Source of the DNA: Pomacea canaliculata | Taxonomy: Eukaryota > Mollusca > Gastropoda > Architaenioglossa > Ampullariidae | Direction: 5' to 3' | Length of the DNA stretch: 64,000 nucleotides | Assembly (NCBI RefSeq): GCF_003073045.1 | Contig: NC_037598.1 | Location: forward strand, 25,667,822-25,731,821 | In this document: one piece after another, positions 21,376-34,089 of the stretch | How the letters are laid out: every line of letters begins with the position of its first letter | Numbering within the stretch: position 1 is the first letter of the stretch | Program-made: the position numbers and the translations under genes | The notes under the pieces: generated by a model | Told to the model about the DNA's origin: nothing | Databases searched by the model: none | The model's input: only the letters and a program-made list of their open reading frames with translations

Positions 21376-24300
21376 TCAGCGATGTTTTGTTTGATCTTGT
21401 GCGTTTTTCTTGGCCAGCTCTTGTTCTCCATAAATATTGGGGATAACTGTCTTCGTGTGCCACACAAGAACCTGCAACCAACACAAGAGACAGACCTCCA
21501 ATTAAAAAAATTTAAAAATTAGAACTCAAATAATAACACCAACTGCAACTTTAGTCTCCATAAAGGATTCAATTAAATTAAAAAAAATTATAAGAGCTAC
21601 CCTTAAATGTTAAACAATATTTCTTTACAATGAAACATCCACCAAAACTGAGGTCGTCAACAAATAAAAGTAGTGTAGGCCTTTACGTTTGAATTAAATT
21701 ATTTTAGTTTCAGAAAATAATCAGGGACTTCTTATGGTTGAGAACTTTAACTTCTGTGGTTTCATGATGACTTTATACAGGGAAGAACAGCGATTCTGAA
21801 AATATTATTTCTCAGTTACGAAGACGGGAAACTATGGAAACCCCAGAATGGGGAGTAAACACTGGTTTACAAGACGCACCGTGGAGCAGTTGTCGTCTGG
21901 AGCTGGTGTGATTTGTGACCTGGGAATGTTGAATAAACTTACAAACTCTGTCTCCAGGTGACCTGCCCTGACCTCGTGGCTCAAGTTGGCTTCTGGGAAC
22001 TGAGCGAGAAGGTCGAGGCCGATAGCAAAGCCCGCCATGTCCACGGGGTACCTTCTCCTCGGGGCCCACGCTGTCCTCCACCCCGTCACCTGGACAGGAG
22101 ACACACCAGTGACTTATGTACTCACCACACCTGTAGCAAAAGATTACTTCTAACCGAAGCTTAATTAATCAAATTTGTTGATTCAAATTCATTGTTTTCA
22201 AAAGATTTTGGTATCTGCGTGCTTGAGTACAGCTCACCTTTCCATTTAAACAGACCGGTCCTTCAGATAAGAGTCTGCCAGCGAAACCCACTCTCCACAT
22301 GGATATGTTGTTTGTTTTCCGAACCTAAAATAAATCGTGACATTAATAAATGAAATAAATAAATAAATATTTATGTTGCATCTGCTTTTCAAACTGTCGA
22401 TATACATGTACACATGCAGACACTGGACACTGGACTGACCACATCAAAGACCCTGACGTCGTAGGTGTTGTCGTCGTCAGCGAAGTACACGCCCCCTGCA
22501 CGTGACGTGGGCAGCACGCACTTCCGGAGCCAGGCCAGCCCCTCGTTCCGCTGACTGACACCACGATGACGTGGCAGCATTTGGTTGGTGCCTGGTCTCC
22601 TGTGAGAGTTTTGTCTGATTAATTTCTTTGAAATGTATTCTGCGTCTAGGTGTGCAAAGGCTAAAGTCAGTAAGACTGAAGACGGGGTCAGAGAAAGAGG
22701 AGAAAGTTATGACGATGATCATGATGACCTCCATGACGATAGTGATGACTAAGTAGCTAAAAATAGAGGAATTCGTCATCAAACAGCCAAATAGGAAAAT
22801 ATCGAATGAATAAATAGGACAAAATGAAGAGTTAGTAAAAGGAAGAAAGTTCAATGAAAGAAAGAGAATTCTTACCTTCCTGGAGGAAGACTTTTAACGT
22901 TCAGATGAATGATGTCTGGCCCATGACAATCTTGCAGCGTCCTATATACCTATTGATGACAAGTATTTCTTTTATTCCAATACCTCTTATTAATCTTATT
23001 TAACTGAAGGTTAAGTACAGGACCTGCTTTTAAGTGACACACAGCAACGACAAGCTCAGCGACTACAACGGCTGCGACTTTCGGGGGTGGTGGCGGTGGT
23101 GATAACAAGAACTCACTAACACATGACCACACACATTCCATTCATCCTCTAACCCACTACACAGACACAATTACTGGGTTAATTGATCGTGGAGAGGATC
23201 ATCAATCATTGGTACATTTGACACAACAAGCACGTGACCGAGAGGAATCTCAGGCCAAGATTTTGCAGTTTCAACGGCTGTGGTGACAAACAGTGGGATT
23301 ATATTCATGTTCAGACCAATTGTCTTGGGTTAGTTAATTAACCAAATAAAACCAACGAACTCCTGATTCATTGATTACGTCATGGCATAACGAAAATTTC
23401 AATGAAAAATGCGAGAAGGTGCATCGATTGTTGGCTCGAACATGACTTTGAGAGGCCAGAGACCAACACGAAAACAGAAAAATATAAAAACATAAAGGAA
23501 CGCAAGACATTGAACAAATACCGTTTGTCCCCCGTTTACGGTCGTTCTCGAAGAAATATTTACACAAAATATTAGTTGTGTACATATAAGTAACCTAGAA
23601 ACAAGTTTAAGAAGACACCATAGTTTCACAGATTTCAATTGTTATTATAGTAAGATAAAGAATCATAAATTGCATTCTGTTATATTTTTAATTCTTTTTG
23701 TAAATAAACATTTCTCAAACAATTCTGTTTTTGTTTTACTGAATTTAATTACAACCACCTCCACATTTACGCTCTAAGGAAGGGGAAAGGGATCCCTTCC
23801 CACTGATAAATATCGGTAGTGAAAAAAGTTTGGGTACGCAAATCCAGAAACCACATTTGAGTTGCTACCCATGGGTAGTAGTACCTAGTACCAGTACCTA
23901 GTCTGTGTAAGTAACTCAACTTGGCTGAGAAGCTAACAAACACGAGTTTCTGACCTCGTGACCTAACTATACACAGTGTTGTGACCCCCACCAGCTCCGT
24001 TTTGTTGTCGCTGTCCTCGACGATGATCCACCTGACGTGCGGCGCGTGCATGAGGGTGTAACACAGACGTAGCAAGTCGGCTTCTTGCGTCAGCCGTTGG
24101 TACGTGGGCGTGATGACGTAGGCCGTGGGGTCAGACGACGTAGGCGGACAGCCGTGTGGGCTGTCACGTGACACAGTCCGCAGGTAGGGCAAGATGTCGA
24201 GGGTGAGTCTCTGTGGCAAACTGTGCGTCCACCTGGTGTCAGTGAACAGGATGAGACACGTGAAACTGCTGGTCATCACTGGAAGAGATCGTTGAGACAT

Positions 24301-24679
24301 TCATTATTTCCAGCTGACGACATTCTCACTGTGAGATACAACACCAATCTTTAGTGTCAACAGACAACATTCTTCACAGTCAGTAAACAGCAGTTTCATT
24401 GCCAGTAGATAACATTTGTCACGGCAACAAATGTCGTGCTGCCAGGCAACAACTGGATTGAAGGGAGCCAGCCATACTGATTTTTACATAACATCTGGCA
24501 AGCTTATTTAATTTGCTTAAAACACATAAAGTCAAGATACCATGGATATTTCAAGTTAGCAAGGGAACAGCTGTAGCAGGTGAGTGCTAGCCAATGGACA
24601 ATTAATTTTAAAGTTTTCCTTTCAACGCCAGATGGAGCTGTGGGTAGGCACAGGAAAAAGCGGGTAGGAGTAAGAAATC

Positions 24680-24778
<99 letters not shown>

Positions 24779-25459
24779 GTTCGCACGTTTGTTTGTGCAT
24801 GTGAATGTTTGAGTGCCCAGTCATCATCTATACCAGGTGGGCCAACTACGGCCCGCGGACATGGTTGGACCAGCCTGTCTGCCAAAATTTGAAGTGCACT
24901 TGTCATATTTTTATTCAGCCTTCGTTAATTTGATTTGATTTATCAAGTATAACAGCTTTAGAAACTGGCAGTTAACAGACAAAGTATAAAGATAACAAAT
25001 AACACGGGGACATGGCTGATGTAGTCGTTAGAGAGCATCAGGGGCGATTCCTTGTTTTATTGTCAGCGAATTCTAACAGCTTGACTTTGCACAATAAACT
25101 GAGCAACTGAACGCCATCATGTATTTATTTATTGTCTATTCCATGATCTCTAGGTTTGTTGTGTAATGGAGGATTAGAATGTTTACATAAAGAATGAGAG
25201 TAAACTTCTAGGTGAACAAATAACTCTAGGTGAATAAATAACTTTTAAAAAAAAATGCAAAAAAAAAAAGAAAAGAAAAGAAAACGCTAAAACTTAAAAA
25301 GGTGGAAGCAAAAGGAAAGGAGGACACAGACATATATTAACAAAATGAAAAAGATAATATGTTTTAAAAGGTAATGTTAGTTATAAGTAAATATTTACCT
25401 ATGAAAACTGCAAGCCTGACTTTCCAAAATGTGTTCATTGGTTTGCAGACTCGAGACAT
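21376..25459 (-). CDS. beta-1,3-glucuronosyltransferase, B3GAT/GT43 family (b3gat-1)
   Basis: Seven coding exons: 25459-25399, 24278-23992, 22949-22876, 22599-22440, 22324-22238, 22089-21880, 21471-21376; 324 aa, with all phases consistent and GT-AG introns. The predicted protein is type II: MSRVCKPMNTFWK tail, anchor about residues 14-32, then a Golgi-lumen catalytic domain. Family motifs in order are YVITPTYQRLTQEADL, WIIVEDSDNKTEL, the metal/UDP-binding VYFADDDNTYD, WRVGFAGRL, YPVDMAGFAIGL, GHLETEFL (Glu aligned with the catalytic base) and VLVWHTKT. The family transfers GlcA from UDP-GlcA to terminal galactose (proteoglycan linker, HNK-1-type or other glycans) and is usually about 325-335 aa. 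The first coding exon begins at an acceptor at 25489, so a leader exon lies upstream (27287). Compared with b3gat-2, exon 2 is a fusion of two exons with 15 coding bases missing. The conserved GG of the family is GR here. It could act on a glycan other than the proteoglycan linker. Confidence 0.9.
24682..24780. repeat. (GT)n microsatellite
   Basis: About 49 GT repeats with one interruption, inside the first coding intron of b3gat-1. Long Cys/Val and Thr/His open frames here are artefacts of the repeat. Confidence 0.95.
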
Positions 25460-25749
25460 CGAAAGAACTTTAACAGAACCAGCTTCTTCCTGAAAACACA
25501 TTGCAAACACAAGATGCACCCGGTAACAGTTCCATCACAGGTACAGAGCACACAGACCTACTGGCTTAGAAATCTCACAGCCCCTTCTACTATTGAGATA
25601 CGTATTTCCTAAATAACCTTTAACCTTCCCTTTTAAATGTTCTTCACATGTTTGACAATACTTTATAAGTGTCTTAAGAACACGCGATACACCTACACCA
25701 TTTTCAATTCTTTCTTTCTCATGATATAAAAATCTGACATTTCATCTGT

Positions 25750-27286
25750 AAATGCGGCGATGAGCGAGAAAAAATGTTTTGGACAAGAAGTAAAATTGGA
25801 TTTGATTGTGTTAAAGGGTTTCACGTTGAAGAAGACTTGTAAGCTTGTTGGCCTCTTAAATACCATATCACGATGATTGCAAGCTTGATGGCAGTTCCTA
25901 CACTAGAGAAGATAAACAGCAGCTGACAAAGTTCTGTGGTTGGACGATTAGGAAAGATGGACCTACACTGTGATGAACCACAAACAGCCATTCTCTCTTA
26001 AACAGATGAGCAATCAGGTGACCTCATAGAAGGTTAATCAGGAGGAGGAGGAACATGAGAAAGTCTGGCCAGAGAGAGAAAGAGTGTGTGAAATCAGAAT
26101 TTTGGTGATTTTCATAAACAGTTTTTAAATCGTCTGCAGTTTTCTACGGTTTAATATTTTTTGTTGCTTTCAAACGTTTCAATATTCTGTTGCCAACTGT
26201 AAATGAGTGTTATAATGATAATTTTGCGTTTTGAGATGGAATCGAACCCTACAAAGATGTCGTTCATGGCTGTGTCCTTTTGGAACTTGAATGCTTCATA
26301 CAAACACCCTTTCATTATCAGGATTGTGGCTTGTAGATAGCAGAGTCAGCTACCATGAAGTTTGTTTTGTTGGTTTGTCATTTCTATAAAGTGTTTTATA
26401 TTAATGTTTGTTTCAACTCCGATTTTTTTTAGATGGGAGGAGGAATTTTTTAAAGATGGTTATTGGAAACTGCACTTTCAGTAGGTTCTGTCTTTGGAGG
26501 ATGTACTTTATATTTGACAAAAATGGTAAATAAATGTTGTACATGAAAGTTTCTGACAATGAGTGTAATGGGCCATACACACACCTGCTCACGCATGCGC
26601 ACGACGAGTTACAAACAACGTCTCCACGATCACCTGCTGAAGAAGAAGGAAGAAGGAAAATGGAGTTGCTTGGTCTCCAGTTGTAGTCAAGATGGACCAG
26701 GGAGACAGTTGATGTTAGACAGATCAGAAAGGTGGAAGCCAGGAGATGTTAAAGGAGATGTAAAAACCTCGTCCGATGGTAGAAACAGAGATATATTTTC
26801 GAATATTCACAGATGATTGACCATGGACATACCCAACTTCTTAGTTATAAGGTTTACTGTCTTGTTAAAAATAGCATCGTCGCTAACACTCAGACGAGAA
26901 ACACATCATTCACACACACACACAGCAATGTAAGACCCACCACAACATCCAGTCTGTCGGTGTGACTAACCTTTCAGGTGCTAATAATTACAACACGTTT
27001 CACATTCAGTTTAATTTCAGGATTTATTAAAAGTTCTTAATGTAAAGCACCAGAAAATAAATGTATATCTAACTTTAATTTTAACAAGTTTTGCTCTACC
27101 TTGTATACTCAGTTGAGCAAGTTTAAAAAAAATCATATATCAGCTGATATACGTATTCGCATTATTTTGATATATTCACGTATTATGTTTAAACTCCGTT
27201 CTGTGCTTTCCTTGCTTACACATACACTGGCTTTCGTCTACAGACCACCTGGAACACACAGTTCTCTCACCTGAGCAAAGACTCAC
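25750..27286 (-). other. first intron of b3gat-1 with shared 3' part and an extra segment of about 1 kb
   Basis: The intron runs from the leader donor at 27286 to the acceptor at 25490. 25750-26225 aligns with the fkbM-1 first intron, and the leader follows again at 27232. The intervening stretch, roughly 26230-27225, has no counterpart in fkbM-1 and is best read as an insertion here or a deletion there. No mobile-element ends were recognised in it. The frame at 26559-26816 has no family motif. Confidence 0.5.
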
Positions 27287-27620
27287 CTTTCGTTGCCGCT
27301 CCTCTGTTATCGCTGTTATCGTCTAACAACAGTCAGCGTGTCAGTGTATCGCTGATGACTCTGTCGGAGGAGGATGTCTGATGCTCAGTATTTCAGGACA
27401 ATAATTCTAGAACGCGGACTTTCATTGGCTGATTTTTATACTGGCCAGGCTGGGGGATGTTGGCCAGACTGTGAACACTGACTGGTGTGGAGGATGTTAC
27501 CTGGATCTTGACTCACGCACAGTGCAGTGAGGACACATCGACTCACCAATCGTTTATTACCACGTTGTTGACAGAACACAAATGACGATGTAGCACCAGT
27601 CAATAACACGTGTCAGATAC
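27287..27620 (-). promoter_or_regulatory. leader exon and presumed promoter of b3gat-1 (shared with fkbM-1)
   Basis: Homologous to 13444-13740, ending in the same strong donor AAAG|GTGAGT (intron from 27286). Relative to the fkbM-1 copy it carries an extra segment at about 27402-27455. On the minus strand that segment includes TATAAAAATC (27440-27431) directly followed by GCCAATGAAAG, and then TTCTAGAA. These could be core-promoter or upstream elements, but TATA and CCAAT are unusually close, so function is uncertain. Confidence 0.5.
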
Positions 27621-28060
27621 TTTTTGTGGCTTTGCAGAAAGCTCAGTATGGTGCAGGTCGAGAAGAAACATTCTTTTAACTATACATAACATTGAACATA
27701 TCTACAGCAAGAGAAATAAGCAAACCTTTTGACCTTTGCAGACCTTTGTTGTGATAAGTATTTTGATACCAGCAATCTACAGGACAACAAAGGTAAGCAA
27801 AAGACGGGTGTGAAGACTATGAATATTTAAACTTTGGGAGTTCAATCATCAAGGAACTGTCACCAGAAGCAGACTGTTATAGAGAATCTCAAAGAATCTG
27901 ACTAAATATTAAAATATTTAGACGGAGTTGAACTGGTTGCTAAGAGTAGAAGTTGTTGAAACAAATTCTTGCGGTCGCAAGTCACAGGTGAGGAATGTAG
28001 ATGAAAATGAAACTAATGACGAAAAAAGTGAGTCTGGCTGAGTCCATCCCCCAATGAATC
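27620..28060. other. intergenic, nothing recognised
   Basis: No gene or mobile element recognised. Confidence 0.4.
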
Positions 28061-28074
28061 TTGTCATGGACACT

Positions 28075-28340
28075 TCATCTTGCACACGTGCACGGCAGCA
28101 CACCATCAGCTTTATGTTCGTCTTCTTACCAGAACCTTCATGGAGACGCTCGAAATCGATGTTACAAATTTTATAATCGCCACATTTTAAATTTGAAATG
28201 TCACACTCGAGCGTTAAACTTTCACTACCCGGCTAGAAAGAAGACTACTTAAACATTTATGAGACAAACTTTTCTAAGGTCGAATATAAGAGTAAAACGA
28301 AGGTTTTTTAAAAATACGAAGAGAAAGTCGACTGGGAACT
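28075..28340 (+). repeat. cluster-associated repeat block, copy 4
   Basis: Aligns with 10030-10330 throughout, and partly with 15478-15580 and 16255-16345. It lies between b3gat-2 and the b3gat-1 promoter. Confidence 0.6.
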
Positions 28341-28344
28341 ACAT

Positions 28345-29845
28345 TTTTTTGATAGACCTTATAGGTATAGTAATAGCAATTTAAAATTGTTGAAATAATA
28401 TTGATAAACTTTTTTGGGTTTTATGTTTTCTGAAATATCCGCTAACTTCTCAAACTTCAAAATTTGAAACTTTACCAAAATATCGAATACCTAGTATACC
28501 CAAATGCAGCCGAAATCTTTATGAAGTAAATGTAATGCGAGTGTTGAGTAGGTACTTCCGTTGATGTCTTTTAAACAACAATACAAACAACAACAGTAGG
28601 AATATGTTGTAGACATTTTTGTGACACTGGACGAGAGAGGGAGGTGTAATAATGAGGACCAGTACTGTGGCCGTCACTCCATTCCTTGGAGAGGGTGGCT
28701 GACCTCTTGGAGTTGTCCCCCTTCATGTAGATGTTTGCTTTGCTGTTGACCATGATCATAACTTATCAACGCTGCTCTCCGTTCCATATGCGTTTGTCAC
28801 TCTGTTGGTAAGGTCTTGCAGTTCTTTGTTCGTGCCTGCTAACAGGTTGTCTTCAAGGCAAAGGCTGCAAATCAACCTTCCACCGCTGGAAGTGTAATTG
28901 TGATGATCGTCGAGGGTTTCACACATGATGTTCTCAAAGAAGATTTTGATACAGCACAGGTGAGAGGAGTCATCCTTACTGCAGTCTGAAGGTAAGCTCC
29001 TGTGTGGCTGTCCACAGTACTCCGACTGTTGAGCTATTATACAGTGCTCCTTGGTTGTACGAGGCCTTCTTGGATGTCAAGCTTTTATATCACATGCCAT
29101 CGCCCCTAGACCATCACTGTCGATATTATTATTACAGTTTATGAAGCTGTGATAGATGTCCCGCTATTGCAAAAGGTACTTCTCTCTCACGATTCGACAG
29201 GTAAAGATGTGTTAAATTGTGCTTCTACCTACAAATCGCTGGTCACATTTCAGGCCTTCCCTCCCTCTCCCCTCACAGCCCCCCTCACCCCAGACCTTTT
29301 AAAGGTCGATGAAGTTGTGGATGAGATCTCACTGATGCTGAAGATTATTCTTATATAAATAAGACAGTATAAAATCTGATTAACTGTGTTTCTGGTCAGC
29401 CTCGTCTGCTATCAGTTCCTTCGAATGTGTTGATGTGGTTTTTTATGGGATTCAGACCGACTTTATTTGGACTGCGGATAGGACTGATGGTTCTGTAGTT
29501 CTGTAGTTCTGGCAGTCTGCTGAGGTTTGTAGGGAATGGGGTTTGATAAGTGACCGTGTCCATGCTTTGTGTTGCCATGCTCGCTGGCACAGAGCAGTGG
29601 AGGCTGTTGTAGTTTTTACATCCTGTTGAGCAGCTCAGCTGGCACATGATCATCCTCTGTTTATTGAACTCAAAGACATGTAGAGGTTTGGTCAGCTGAG
29701 CTACACTGACTGTTACAAATACTACATTCGCACACCGGAACTCTCCAGTACAGGTGAGTAAGTTCCTTCCGTCTTCCTGGTGCCACGTCAGAATGGCGAT
29801 GTTTGAAAGTTTATAGCTTGAAAATGAAGCGTAAATGTGTGTTCA
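28345..29845. other. intergenic, nothing recognised
   Basis: No gene. Short open frames at 28571-28759, 29149-29358 and 29396-29653 show no recognisable motifs. Confidence 0.4.
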
Positions 29846-29847
<2 letters not shown>

Positions 29848-29940
<93 letters not shown>

Positions 29941-29948
29941 TATATTAT
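29848..29948. repeat. (TTA)n microsatellite
   Basis: About 30 uninterrupted ATT units, with a TATATTATATTA edge at the right. Confidence 0.95.
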
Positions 29949-30239
29949 TAAATGAACTCAACCCAATCAGAAAGAAAACATGTTGCACTCGTGTTGTCCT
30001 TTAAGTCCTCGTGTGTCACGTGTCACACTTTCCGATGACTGATGACTTCAGGGTACATTAAAATACTCAACGCCAAGAAATAAGCTGAAAACAGTTTCAT
30101 TTATTAAGCATCAATTATAAAATATTCTTCAGTTTCTGTTTGACAAAATATACTTACGATTACCACATTGTTATCTCTCTTATAAACACTATACTACTCT
30201 CTGTAATGATGAGTATTTTCAAAAAACGAGGTTTTCTTT

Positions 30240-30560
30240 AAATTGCAGTGAGAAACCTTTGTTGCTCAGTATTAGTGTATGTGTACAGATCAGTTACACA
30301 GCAGACGACAAGTTGTTCCCTGGGACCCTATCATTCGATAATTTCCTTTAGATGTGATGAGACCCATTCCTCAACAATTACATTCTGTTACAGACCTTAC
30401 AAGATTTTAAAAATCTGATTTCAGACATATTAACATTTAGTTAAAACATTGAAATATTCGTTCACAGGGAAAAACTATACAAGAGCACGAGCTGTTAAAA
30501 TATTCGCTCATAAATAAGTATTATAAAGTTGATAATAAATGTCTAGACTGTGTATATTAA
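30240..30560. repeat. cluster-associated block, homologous to 15310-15900
   Basis: Shares ordered landmarks with the block at 15310; it lies downstream of b3gat-2. It lacks the 36-bp tandem expansion. Confidence 0.5.
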
Positions 30561-30856
30561 AAGACTGACACCGACTGATACACAGCAGAAACCGATGAGT
30601 GAAACGAATAAGGGCAATACTATTTATATGTTTGAGTTCTTTTGTCTATTTGCAGACTTCTATAGTGTTTGACATACTGGTTGTACAGATGTCCATCATG
30701 ATGTACCTAGTGTAGAGCTGCAAGGAAGGAAGAAAGCATGATGGTGACGATCCCTCACTCCTACCAACTTTTTTTGCTGACGTTTTCACCAGCCATCAGA
30801 CTCACATACTGAACTACAATAACTGACGAGGTCACCAGCAGCGAGCAGGTCAAAGT

Positions 30857-33765
30857 TCAACGATGTTTTGTTTGATTCATCTTTTGATCTGCTGCGTTTT
30901 TCTTGACCAGCACTTGTTCACCTTTAATGTTTGGGATGCTTGTCTTCGTGTGCCATGCAAGAACCTGTCAACGGTACAAGAGACAGCCCTCCAGCTTCAT
31001 TATTTAAAGTAATCCTTCACTCTCTGTAATATTAACTACAATTGTTATCGTCATCATGGAAGTCAAGTGTGTTGGTAAAAACTCACAAGCGCACCTTGTG
31101 GTCAAAAAATCACCACCACGAGCAGCTCTTGCCAAATGGAAATATAAATACAATATCAAGCGACTGAACATTCTTGTCAATCATGATGGCCAACCGTTAG
31201 TGGAAGGCAGCAGTGCGTGCAATATTATGTGTAATTTATATTACAATATTAATATTTATTATTATATTTAAATTGTATGTGATAAGATCAGTTACAGAAG
31301 GGGAGGTAAGCACTAAGGCAGGCGTACCGTGGAGCAGTTGTCGTCCGGAGCAGTGGTGATCTCTAGTGTCGAGATGTTAAATAAACTTAAGAACTCTGTC
31401 TCCAGGTGTCCTGCCTTCACCTCATGGCTAAAGTTTGCTTGTGGAAACTGAGCAAGAAGGTCGAGGCCCAGTGCAAAAGCCGCCATGTCTACTGGGTACC
31501 TTCTCTTCGGGGCCCAGAATGTCCTCCACCCTGTCACCTGAGGAGGAGACAAAGTTCAGATCCTTTCTTCTTCGTGCACACGATGCAACTCGATATACAA
31601 TATGATTACATCAAAAGATTACTTCTAGTTGAAGCTTAAATAATCAAGTTCATGTGTTTAAATACATTTTTAAAAACATTTTCGTCTCTGCGTGCTTGTG
31701 TACCTCACCTTTCCATTTAAACAGACCGGTCCTTCAACCAAAAGTCCTCCCGCAAAACCAACTCTCCACATGGATATGTTGTTTGTTTTCCGAACCTGAA
31801 ATAAATCGCGAAATAAATACCTGGGGTACGTTGCATAGGTGGTTGAGGCTTGGGTTAAGCTAATAAAATTGTGGTGGCCTATGTCACGTGGTAACCTTAA
31901 TGGGGAAGGTAACAATCGCCACAATGAGGGTCGAGGGTGGCTCGTTGACAAGCCCGAGGCCCCTTCTGCAGGGGTTGACTTATAGGTGTTGTGGTTATAA
32001 CCTAAGAACTCTGTTGCGTCTAATTTTAAACTGTCGATACGTTACAGACGCTGGACTGACCACATCAAAGACCCTGACGTCGTAGGTGTTGTCGTCGTCA
32101 GCGAAGTACACGCCCCCTGCACGTGACGTGGGCAGCACGCACTTCCGGAGCCAGGCCAGCCCCTCGTTCCGCTGACTGACACCACGATGACGTGGCAATG
32201 TTTGGTTGGTGCCTGGTTTCCTGTGAGAGTTTTGTCTGATTAATTTCTTTGAAATGTAGTTCTGCGTCTAGAACTCTCTTCTGCAAAGACTAAATAAAGT
32301 CAGAAAAACCAAAGACGGGGTCAGAGAAAGAGGAGAATGTTATGACAGTGATGACAACAGTGATGACAAAGGGAATAAAAATAGAGGAGGTCGTCTACAG
32401 CAGCCGAATAAAACAACAAACTAATGAATAAATAGTACAAAACGAAAAAAAATTAAAAAAAAACAAGTAATGAACAAACAAAGTTAAGACAAATAATTCC
32501 TACCTTCCTGGAGGAAGACTTTTAACGTTCAGGTGAATGATGTCTGTCTCGTGACAATCATGCAGCATTCTATACACCTGTTGATGAATAATACATTATT
32601 TTAAGTAATAATTATAGGTTAAGTACGAGAGCTACTTTCAAGTGGCCCTGGTGACCTAACTGTACAAATTGTTGTGACCCCCACACGTCCGCTCCCTCCC
32701 GCACCCACCAGCTCCGTTTTGTTGTCGCTGTCCTCGACGATGATCCATCTGACGTGCGGCGCGTGCATGAGGGTGTAACACAGACGTAGCAAGTCGGCTT
32801 CTTGCGTCAGCCGTTGGTACGTGGGCGTGATGACGTAGGCCGTGGGGTCAGACGACGTAGGCGGACAGCCGTGTGGGCTGTCACGTGACACAGTCCGCAG
32901 GTAGGGCAAGATATCGAGGGTGAGTCTCTGTGGCAAACTGTGCGTCCAGCTGGTGTCAGACACTGTACACAGCGATAATATTCTGGGCTGTTAGACGACG
33001 ATTTGTGTATTTGACATTTTGTATTACTGCAACATATTTCATCTACATTTACTGAGTAGCGGGACAGGTCTCCTTTGTATTTACAATAGTTATGACCAGT
33101 GTCAACGCTGACAGTAAATTAAAAATTGACAGTTACAGACTGTGTTTGAAAGTGAACAATTCGAGAATGTTGCTGCTGGGAATGAACATTTACACTCAAA
33201 GACCTAAAGCTGTGTATGAAACTCTAGAGACTGTCTTGTGTATGAAAGGCTGACAGACATTTATAGAGCTTGTCAGTAGTAAAAATGTAAGGAAGGACTA
33301 GACAGACCAACCAGCAACCACATAGACACACCTGCACACATACATACGGATAGTGAGATAATAAAATAAGTCAAGGACATGATGGCAACATGTACTTACT
33401 GACAAAGACAATGAGCGGGATGAGACACGTGACACTGCTGCTGACCACTGAAAAAATCGTGAAGACTTTCGTTAAGACAATGTTCTGTACTTCCACTAGA
33501 CAACACTCTTCCTGTCAGACACCACTGTCTTCATAGCCGATAGACACCATTCTAGCTGTCTCGTACAGCAACATTCTGTTCTGTCAATGGACAACTGTCA
33601 CTAGCAGTAGACATCATTTTTTATTGTCAATAGATATTTTTTTTACTGTAAGAAGGCAGTCATGTTGCCTTCTAGTAATTGTTGCGTTTTTAATACATAC
33701 TTACCTATAAAAACTCCAAGCTTGAGGTTCCATAACATGTTCACTGGTTTACAAATACGAGACAT
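30857..33765 (-). CDS. beta-1,3-glucuronosyltransferase, B3GAT/GT43 family (b3gat-2)
   Basis: Eight coding exons: 33765-33705, 33447-33400, 32962-32709, 32577-32504, 32220-32061, 31795-31709, 31537-31328, 30964-30857; 333 aa, phases consistent. Type II topology: MSRICKPVNMLWN tail, hydrophobic anchor about residues 16-36 encoded across the first two splice junctions. The catalytic domain carries YVITPTYQRLTQEADL, VYFADDDNTYD (Asp triad binding metal-UDP), FAGGLLVEGP, YPVDMAAFALGL, GHLETEFL and VLAWHTKT. It should transfer GlcA from UDP-GlcA to a galactose-terminated acceptor in the Golgi. Differences from b3gat-1 are an extra intron near the anchor, DMAAF instead of DMAGF, VLAWHT instead of VLVWHT, and four more C-terminal residues. 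The shared leader is not seen upstream; a LINE copy lies 0.6 kb before the ATG. Looks intact and probably functional. Confidence 0.9.
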
Positions 33766-34089
33766 CTAAAGAACTGTAACAGTCGCAGCTATTTCCTGAA
33801 AACACATTGCAAAAACACAAGATGACTCGTTTAAAGTTCATCACATGCACAGCACACAGAGCTACTGGCTTTACAAATATTGCAACTCACTTTTGCTGCT
33901 GACATACACATTTCCTAAATACCTGTAACCTTCCTTTTAAATGTTCTTCATTTGTTTGAAAACACTGTATAACACGCAGACCATAGACAGTGACATTTGT
34001 CAATTATTCTTTTCTCATGATATGAAAACTCTAATATTTGCATCTGTGAGCGAGAAACAATGGTTTACCGACAGGTGTCAGACCTGAAT

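Noticed and set aside
24622..24906. Cys-Val and Thr-His repeat proteins
   Set aside because: Translation of a (GT)n microsatellite inside an intron.
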